The notes beneath the pieces were generated by a model. The model searched no databases. It was not told where the DNA came from and saw only the letters and a program-made list of their open reading frames with translations. This document shows positions 14,918-19,997 of a DNA stretch of 19,997 nt, in pieces. A program made the translations under genes and the position numbers. The stretch is from Gammaproteobacteria bacterium (lineage in GTDB: Bacteria; Pseudomonadota; Gammaproteobacteria; Xanthomonadales; Wenzhouxiangellaceae), in the NCBI GenBank assembly GCA_003561495.1, contig PWWM01000066.1:1-19997 (forward strand). The letters are read 5' to 3'. Within the stretch, counting starts at the first letter, position 1, and each line of letters begins with the position of its first letter.

Positions 14918-16294
14918 TTGAACGCCAACGTGGACAAAATAACTTCAATCGAATCGCTTTCGGATTCGGCCAGCCTCGAGCACTACGGGCAGGACTGGAC
15001 CCGTTTCTGGACCCCATCCCCCAGTGCGGTTTACTTCCCCCGTTCGACCGAAGATGTAGTGGAACTGGTGCAATGGGCGCGAAAAACGGGCAGGGCGCTG
15101 GTGCCCAGCGGTGGGCGTACCGGCCTGTCCGGGGGTGCAGTGGCGACTGCTGGTGAAGTCGTGGTGTCGATGGAAAAGATGCGCGAGATCATCGAGTTTG
15201 ATGCGACTGAACCCAGCTTGAGCGTTCAGGCCGGCATGCCGGTTGGCCAATTGCAGAACCTGGCCGAGGAAAAGGGCTGGTATTACCCGGTCGACTGGGC
15301 GGCCGCCGATTCCAGTCAGGTTGGTGGCTCGATCGCCACCAACGCCGGCGGCATTCGTGTGCTTCGCTACGGAATGACCCGTGACTGGGTGTTGGGGATG
15401 ACCGTGGTGACCGGGGCCGGTGAGGTGCTCCGGCTCAATCGTGGCCTGGTCAAGAACAATGCCGGACTGGATTTGCGTCACTTGATGATCGGCAGCGAAG
15501 GGGTGCTGGGCATCATTACCGAAGCCACACTGGCCCTGACTCGGCAACCATCCGAGCAGTCGGTGCTGTTGCTGTCATTTTCCGATCTGGACGCCATCAT
15601 GCCGGCATTTGCCAGTTTGCGGCAGGCGTTGAAGCTGTCTGCCTTCGAAATATTCGACCACCGCTCGGTTCGGCATGTTGCCGAGGCAGGTGACCTGAGT
15701 TTTCCGCTGGATGAGTCCGCACCTTTTCATGCCGTTGTCGAGTTTGACGATCCGGACCAGGTCAACCAGGAAAAGGCTCTGGCTACTTTCGAGCAACTGG
15801 TCGAGCAGGGCAGGGTTGTCGACGGCACCATCAGTCAGTCTGGCGTCCAGGCCGAGGAACTCTGGCATTGGCGCGAAGCGATCAGCGAATCCATCGCCGC
15901 ACGCACGCCCTACAAGAATGACTTGTCGGTAAGAATCGCTGCGGTTCCGGAGTTTCTTCGTGACCTGGATCATCTGGTCGAGCAGGAGTATCCGGATTTC
16001 GAGGTGGTGTGGTTCGGGCACATCGGTGATGGCAACCTGCACATGAATGTCCTGCGACCGGAATCCTGGTCAATCGATGATTTCCACAAGGCAGGACGCA
16101 AACTGAGCCCGAGGGTGTTCGAACTGGTCCAGCGCTATCACGGCAGCGTGTCGGCTGAACACGGCGTGGGACTTTTGAAACGTGACGACCTGGGCTGGTC
16201 GCGCGATCCCGGTGAAATCGCACTGATGAAAGGCATCAAGCGCCTGTTCGATCCGGACGGCATTTTCAATCCGGGCAAGATGTTGAGCGACTGA
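14918..16294 (+). CDS. FAD-linked D-2-hydroxyglutarate dehydrogenase
   Basis: Flavoenzyme of the vanillyl-alcohol-oxidase/GlcD family that oxidises D-2-hydroxyglutarate to 2-oxoglutarate and passes electrons to the respiratory chain. The 458-residue product has the FAD-binding PSGGRTGLSGG (63-73), QVGGSIATNAGG (134-145) and IGSEGVLGIITEATLAL (191-207). The C-terminal substrate/metal site has H368 and H375 in GHIGDGNLH, E414 and H415 in SAEHGVG, and NPGKML at the end. Close relatives include D-lactate and glycolate dehydrogenases, so the sequence alone leaves the substrate open. The divergent neighbour serA, as at PA0316/PA0317 in Pseudomonas aeruginosa, favours D-2-hydroxyglutarate. The start is TTG at 14918 with AGGA and GAGAAG upstream; an in-frame GTG at 14930 is an alternative. 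Confidence 0.87.
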   Translation: MNANVDKITSIESLSDSASLEHYGQDWTRFWTPSPSAVYFPRSTEDVVELVQWARKTGRALVPSGGRTGLSGGAVATAGEVVVSMEKMREIIEFDATEPSLSVQAGMPVGQLQNLAEEKGWYYPVDWAAADSSQVGGSIATNAGGIRVLRYGMTRDWVLGMTVVTGAGEVLRLNRGLVKNNAGLDLRHLMIGSEGVLGIITEATLALTRQPSEQSVLLLSFSDLDAIMPAFASLRQALKLSAFEIFDHRSVRHVAEAGDLSFPLDESAPFHAVVEFDDPDQVNQEKALATFEQLVEQGRVVDGTISQSGVQAEELWHWREAISESIAARTPYKNDLSVRIAAVPEFLRDLDHLVEQEYPDFEVVWFGHIGDGNLHMNVLRPESWSIDDFHKAGRKLSPRVFELVQRYHGSVSAEHGVGLLKRDDLGWSRDPGEIALMKGIKRLFDPDGIFNPGKMLSD

Positions 16295-16366
16295 GACTCA
16301 AGGTTGAAGGCTTAAAAACAGCAGCTGATCAGTTGAGCAGGGAGGCTGCTAGAATAGGCCGGTCAT

Positions 16367-16376
16367 GCCAATTGGC
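16367..16376. promoter_or_regulatory. 10-base palindrome upstream of the S9 peptidase, possible operator
   Basis: GCCAATTGGC is a perfect palindrome 30 bases before the peptidase ATG, in a 111-base gap. A TATAAA (16387-16392) follows it without a convincing -35 box. It could be a regulator site, but short palindromes also arise by chance. Confidence 0.2.
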
Positions 16377-16405
16377 TTGGGCACTGTATAAACCTGGAAA
16401 ACACT

Positions 16406-18427
16406 ATGAATATACATCGTAAAATACTGTTTTTAATCATTTTGTTCATGCCGTCTTTATTGCTCGCCGAGGGCATGACCCTGGAGCAGATCGCCAAGAC
16501 CCGTGCCGTGACCCAGGTGGCGATCAGCCCGGATGGCGAGAGGATTGCCTATGTGCGCATGGTGCCGCGTGACCTGTCGCGCGAAGACGATGGTGGCCCC
16601 TGGACCCAGTTGCATGTGATCGGTCCGGATGGCAACAGCCGCCCTTACATTACCGGCCAGGTCAACGTCGGTAATATCGGCTGGAAGCCGGACGGATCGG
16701 CGATCACCTTTCTGACCCGCCGCGGTGAAGACAATGCTCGTCAGCTGTATTCCATTCCGGTCGATGGTGGTGAAGCGACGCGCCTGACCGATATGCCCGC
16801 CGGTGTGGCCGGCTACAGCTTCAGTCCCAACGGTGACCAGGTCGCCCTGATCGCATCCGAGGAGATCCCATCCGATGAGCAGCGCCTGATTGACAAGGGC
16901 TTTTCCCAAATCGTCTACGAGGAAGACTGGCGACCGCGCCGATTGTGGACACTCTCGCTGAATGATGATGACGCCGAACCGGACATGGTCGAGATCTTCG
17001 GTTCCGTGCAAACCGTGCACTGGTCACCGGCCGGTGACCGACTGGCCGTGGTGGTCACGCCGCGCCAACTGGTCGACGACACTTTGATGTTTCAGCGCAT
17101 CCGCATCATCACGCCGACTGGAGATGAAATTGGCCGTGTCGATAATCCGGGCAAGCTCGGACAGATTGCCTGGAGCCCGGATGGAGCCTACCTGAGCCTG
17201 CTGGCCACCGAGTCCATCCACGATACCCGTGAAGGACGGCTGATGATCGCCTCCGGTGATGGGGGTGACTGGACCAACCTGATTCCCGGTCTCGAAGGGC
17301 ATGTCTGGAATGTGGACTGGCTGGCCGATGATGAAATGATCTTTGTCAGTCACGAAGGCACCGAGACACGTCTCGGACGGATTGCTCCGGACGGCACGGG
17401 TCACGACACTTTCTTCCAGCACGACGGACTGATTTTCAGCTCGATTTCAGTGGCTTCCGATGGTCGTGTGGCGACCGTGGCCAGTGCATCGGAGCACCCC
17501 GGTGAAGTTTTCGTGATCGATGATGCCGAGCCGACCCGCCTGACCGATTCCAATCCATGGTTGGGCGATGTCCAACTGGCTCGCCAGGAAGTCATCACCT
17601 ACCCGGCCGCTGACGGCCTGGAGATCGAAGGCATTCTGTTCTGGCCGCTCGATTACCGGGAAGGTGAACGCTATCCGCTGATTCTGGCGGTTCACGGCGG
17701 TCCGGAGGCGCATTACTCCAACGGCTGGCTGACCACCTACAACCTGCCCGCCCATCATGCCGCCGCAGAGGGTTATTTCATGTTCTACCCGAACTATCGC
17801 GGGAGTACTGGACGGGGCGTGGAATTCACCGAAACCTCGCAGGGCCGCCCGGCCAAGGAAGAATTCGATGATCTGGTCGATGGTGTGGACTACCTGATTT
17901 CGCGGGGCCTGGTTGACCCCGACCGGGTCGGCATCACCGGTGGATCATATGGCGGTTATGCCTCGGCCTGGGGCGCGACCTATTACACCGAACGGTTTGC
18001 CGCAGCGGTCATGAATGTCGGCCTGTCGGACAAGATCTCCATGCTCGGCACCTCGGACATTCCGCAGGAACTCTACCTGGTCCATTACCTGACCTGGCCC
18101 TGGGAAGACTGGGACATGTACAAGAAGGCCAGCCCCATCTACTACGCTCAGCAGGCCCAAACGCCCATTCTGATCCTGCACGGGGATGCCGACCCGCGCG
18201 TCGACCCTACACAGTCGCGGATTCTCTATCGCTACCTGACTTTGCAGGAAGATCCACCGCCGGTCCGCCTGGGGCTTTATCGTGGAGAAGGCCATGGCAA
18301 CCAGCGTGCGGCCAGTCGCTGGGACTACAGCTTGCGCCTGATGCGCTGGATGGATCACTATCTCAAGGGCGAGGGTGGGGATCCGCCTCCGTATCGAATC
18401 GACTACGGGTTCGATAGCGACGACTGA
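16406..18427 (+). CDS. Secreted S9 (prolyl oligopeptidase family) peptidase
   Basis: 673-residue serine peptidase of the acylaminoacyl/dipeptidyl peptidase type. A Sec signal peptide (about 1-21, cleavage after LLLA) indicates export to the periplasm or beyond. Residues about 22-395 form a TolB-like beta-propeller with repeats such as VAISPDGERIAYV, IGWKPDGSAITFL and IAWSPDGAYLSLL. The C-terminal alpha/beta-hydrolase domain holds the triad S514 (GGSYGGY), D596 (HGDADPRVD) and H630 (EGHGNQ), with an oxyanion-region HGGPEAH upstream. It likely degrades peptides for nutrition or turnover; the exact cleavage preference cannot be read from the sequence. GGAAA lies upstream of the ATG, and the first codons are AT-rich. 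The thioesterase gene starts 14 bases after its stop. Confidence 0.93.
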   Translation: MNIHRKILFLIILFMPSLLLAEGMTLEQIAKTRAVTQVAISPDGERIAYVRMVPRDLSREDDGGPWTQLHVIGPDGNSRPYITGQVNVGNIGWKPDGSAITFLTRRGEDNARQLYSIPVDGGEATRLTDMPAGVAGYSFSPNGDQVALIASEEIPSDEQRLIDKGFSQIVYEEDWRPRRLWTLSLNDDDAEPDMVEIFGSVQTVHWSPAGDRLAVVVTPRQLVDDTLMFQRIRIITPTGDEIGRVDNPGKLGQIAWSPDGAYLSLLATESIHDTREGRLMIASGDGGDWTNLIPGLEGHVWNVDWLADDEMIFVSHEGTETRLGRIAPDGTGHDTFFQHDGLIFSSISVASDGRVATVASASEHPGEVFVIDDAEPTRLTDSNPWLGDVQLARQEVITYPAADGLEIEGILFWPLDYREGERYPLILAVHGGPEAHYSNGWLTTYNLPAHHAAAEGYFMFYPNYRGSTGRGVEFTETSQGRPAKEEFDDLVDGVDYLISRGLVDPDRVGITGGSYGGYASAWGATYYTERFAAAVMNVGLSDKISMLGTSDIPQELYLVHYLTWPWEDWDMYKKASPIYYAQQAQTPILILHGDADPRVDPTQSRILYRYLTLQEDPPPVRLGLYRGEGHGNQRAASRWDYSLRLMRWMDHYLKGEGGDPPPYRIDYGFDSDD

Positions 18428-18441
18428 TCGCCGGGGTAAAC

Positions 18442-18867
18442 ATGAGTCAAGACAGTAGCAGCGAATTGCTGGCAATGCTCAATACCAGCAACCGCAATAC
18501 CCTGATGGATGAGCTGGACATTGAGTATACGGCCGCTGGAGAAGACTTTCTGGAGGCCTCCATGCCGGTCACTCCGCGGGTGCATCAGCCCATGGGTATT
18601 CTCCACGGCGGGGCCACTGCGGCGCTGGCCGAATCAGTAGGCAGTGCGGCATCAGCGATTCGTGTCGATCGCAAGCGCCAGGGAGTGGTGGGCACGGAGC
18701 TGACCATCAATCATCTGCGAAGCTTGCGACAGGGGCGGATCACAGCAAGAGCCGAGGCGATTCACCTCGGCCGCTCGACTCATCTCTGGGATATTCGGGT
18801 TACGGACGACGACGATCGATTGATCGCCGTCGCCCGGCTCAGAATGATGGTGCTGGATCGGAAGTGA
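18442..18867 (+). CDS. Hotdog-fold acyl-CoA thioesterase (YdiI/MenI-like)
   Basis: 141-residue cytosolic hotdog enzyme that hydrolyses an acyl- or aroyl-CoA. It resembles E. coli YdiI/MenI and EntH: HQPMGILHGGATAALAES (48-65) contains the HGG motif (55-57) and the candidate catalytic E64. VVGTELTINHLR and the HLGRSTHLWDIRV strand follow. YdiI acts on 1,4-dihydroxy-2-naphthoyl-CoA in menaquinone synthesis, but no menaquinone gene is nearby, so the substrate is left open. The ATG at 18442 has GGGG five bases upstream. It is probably co-transcribed with the S9 peptidase and converges with the next gene across a 7-base gap. Confidence 0.88.
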   Translation: MSQDSSSELLAMLNTSNRNTLMDELDIEYTAAGEDFLEASMPVTPRVHQPMGILHGGATAALAESVGSAASAIRVDRKRQGVVGTELTINHLRSLRQGRITARAEAIHLGRSTHLWDIRVTDDDDRLIAVARLRMMVLDRK

Positions 18868-18874
18868 CCCCGAT

Positions 18875-19393
18875 TCAGGGCATCGGGGAAACGTCGACCC
18901 GGACGCGAATGCGGTCACCGGGATGTTCGTTCATGTGAGTGCGATACAGCCGGCCATCGTACTGGTAAGTGACCCGATAGCCCGAGGCCACGGATTCACG
19001 GGTATAGGAGCGTTGCACCTGGCATTTTTCGCGGATGACCTTGCGATACTCGTCCGGGTGACCGGACTTGCGAGCTGCATCCCGGCCGATCGAACCGCCC
19101 AGCGCGGCGCCGGCCACGGTGGCGGCGCGCTGGCCGCTGCCGCCGCCGAACTGATTGCCGATCACGCCGCCAATGATCGCTCCGACCACGGTGGGTGTAT
19201 GCGAGCGACTGCCGGAGCGGGTGCGTTCGTAGGTGGTTTCATCCCAGCACACTTCTCTATCGATCGGTTTGCGAACCTCCTTGTATTCGGCACGCACATC
19301 GACGACTTCGGCATAATGGTAGTTGGTGCCGCCGGCATGGGCCAGCCCAACCGTCAATGCGGCAGCGATGAACAGACTGGTTCTTGCGATCAT
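18875..19393 (-). CDS. Glycine-zipper (2TM) envelope protein
   Basis: 172-residue protein with a Sec signal peptide (about 1-20, ending AHA) and no lipobox cysteine. A glycine-zipper segment spans 71-103 (GAIIGGVIGNQFGGG, AGAALGGSIG) and is typical of the SlyB/17-kDa surface antigen group. Two similar charged stretches flank the zipper (EYKEV...REVC, 37-49; EYRKVIREKC, 115-124), each with one cysteine (C49, C124) that could pair as a disulfide. The C-terminal GYRVTYQYDGRLYRTHMNE part is often seen in such proteins. The likely place is the periplasm or outer membrane; the function is unknown. AGGAGG lies eight bases before the ATG. Confidence 0.85.
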   Translation of the reverse strand: MIARTSLFIAAALTVGLAHAGGTNYHYAEVVDVRAEYKEVRKPIDREVCWDETTYERTRSGSRSHTPTVVGAIIGGVIGNQFGGGSGQRAATVAGAALGGSIGRDAARKSGHPDEYRKVIREKCQVQRSYTRESVASGYRVTYQYDGRLYRTHMNEHPGDRIRVRVDVSPMP

Positions 19394-19434
19394 GACACTT
19401 TCCTCCTGGCAATCGATGAAATTTCAAGCGTCGA

Positions 19435-19456
19435 CTGCAAGGATACCTGCAAGGAT
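19435..19456. repeat. Two direct copies of a 10-base motif upstream of the glycine-zipper gene
   Basis: CTGCAAGGAT occurs at 19435-19444 and again at 19447-19456, a 12-base period. The gap of 162 bases separates two divergent genes, so the pair could be a regulator-binding site, probably about 40-60 bases upstream of the glycine-zipper start. No good -35/-10 pair was found next to it. The rest of this gap holds only the candidate ribosome sites of the two genes. Confidence 0.4.
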
Positions 19457-19555
19457 CTGAATGTTCTCTGAACCCGAAAGCGGTTTGCTGCCAACGCGGG
19501 TCTGGATTAGGATGACCGGCATTCAATAACATAATCCCCGGGAGTAAAAATAGAC

Positions 19556-19997
19556 ATGGCTGATCACGAAACCGCGCAAATTCGCAACCTGGCCTTGCTC
19601 GGACATGCCGGCGCCGGCAAGACCAGTTTCCTGGAGGCCCTGCTGGTCAAGGCCGGGGTGCTGGGCGAGGCGGGCAGCCTGGAGCGCGGCACCACCGTGG
19701 CGGATTTCGATCCACTGGAAAAGACCTATCAGCATTCGCTGGATTCCGCCCTGGCCAGTATCGACTATGACGGTACGCACATCAATTTCATCGACACCCC
19801 TGGTGATCCCGACTTTCGTGGCCAGACCCTGGCGGCCATGAGTGCTGCGGAGACCGCGGTCATTGTCATCAACGCCGCCAACGGCATCGAGATGTCGACC
19901 CGTCGCATGATGCGCCGGGCCAGACAGCGTCAGCTTTGCCGCATCATCGTCATCAATCGCATGGATGCCGAGGATGTCGATCTGGAGGGACTGGTCC
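19556..19997 (+). CDS. EF-G-like translational GTPase paralogue (3' truncated by the window)
   Basis: First 147 residues of an elongation-factor-G-like GTPase. The P-loop is GHAGAGKTS (16-24), like EF-G2-type paralogues and unlike the AHIDAGKTT of canonical EF-G. The usual RGITI switch I motif is absent; the matching stretch reads TYQHSL (57-62). The G3 motif is DTPGDPDF (80-87), with D84 in place of the catalytic histidine of DTPGHVDF. The G4 motif is NRMD (134-137) rather than NKMD. It is therefore unlikely to be the housekeeping EF-G; a specialised or weakly hydrolysing factor is possible. GGGAG lies 11 bases before the ATG. No ribosomal-protein or EF-Tu gene is adjacent, which supports a paralogue. 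Confidence 0.85.
   Translation, partial: MADHETAQIRNLALLGHAGAGKTSFLEALLVKAGVLGEAGSLERGTTVADFDPLEKTYQHSLDSALASIDYDGTHINFIDTPGDPDFRGQTLAAMSAAETAVIVINAANGIEMSTRRMMRRARQRQLCRIIVINRMDAEDVDLEGLV

Noticed and set aside
14856..15017. Upstream extension of the serA frame
   Set aside because: It overlaps the divergent dehydrogenase; the ATG at 14855 gives the normal family length.
16319..16350. AGCAGC...GCTGCT inverted repeat as a terminator after the dehydrogenase
   Set aside because: The stem is 6 bases with a 20-base loop and no T-tract follows.
16333..16355. TTGAGC and TAGAAT as a promoter for the S9 peptidase
   Set aside because: The spacer is only 11 bases, too short for a sigma-70 promoter.

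Overview
This window looks like ordinary chromosome from a gammaproteobacterium. The G+C content is around 60 % by eye and coding is dense. No rRNA, tRNA, CRISPR array, insertion sequence or phage gene is visible. The left half keeps the gammaproteobacterial order rlmN - pilW/pilF - rodZ - hisS - yfgM - bamB - der. Together with the rhodanese-MoeB fusion, E. coli-type SerA, D-2-hydroxyglutarate dehydrogenase and an S9 peptidase, this points to the Xanthomonadales/Chromatiales side of the class (Wenzhouxiangella-like), but I cannot place the species.

Layout. 1-2733: rlmN (5' end cut off), pilW and rodZ, overlapping and ending at a hairpin. 2820-8513: hisS, yfgM, bamB, der and a rhodanese-MoeB fusion, mostly tightly spaced. 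8517-9005 (minus): a glutathione-peroxidase-family gene. 9074-13598: folD followed, all overlapping, by a tetratricopeptide lipoprotein of the TatT type and the three parts of a TRAP transporter (periplasmic binding protein, small and large membrane subunits). 13620-14855 (minus): serA, divergent from a D-2-hydroxyglutarate dehydrogenase (14918-16294). 16406-18867: a secreted S9 prolyl-oligopeptidase-type peptidase and a hotdog thioesterase. 18875-19393 (minus): a glycine-zipper envelope protein. 19556-end: the first third of a divergent EF-G paralogue. No gene-free stretch exceeds 300 bases; the longest is 162 bases (19394-19555).

How the genes work together. The left block mixes translation (rlmN, hisS, der) with envelope building: pilW for type IV pilus secretin assembly, rodZ for cell shape, yfgM for the Sec translocon and bamB for outer membrane protein insertion. 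SerA and the neighbouring flavin dehydrogenase form a known metabolic pair: SerA can turn 2-oxoglutarate into D-2-hydroxyglutarate, and the dehydrogenase turns it back.

The most distinctive system is the TatT-linked TRAP transporter at 9937-13598. This architecture was described first in Treponema pallidum; its ligand is unknown. Here the binding protein appears to lack the arginine that normally grips a carboxylate. Other points worth a second look are the EF-G paralogue with altered GTPase motifs and the peroxidase lacking its catalytic tryptophan. I found no convincing wholly new system.
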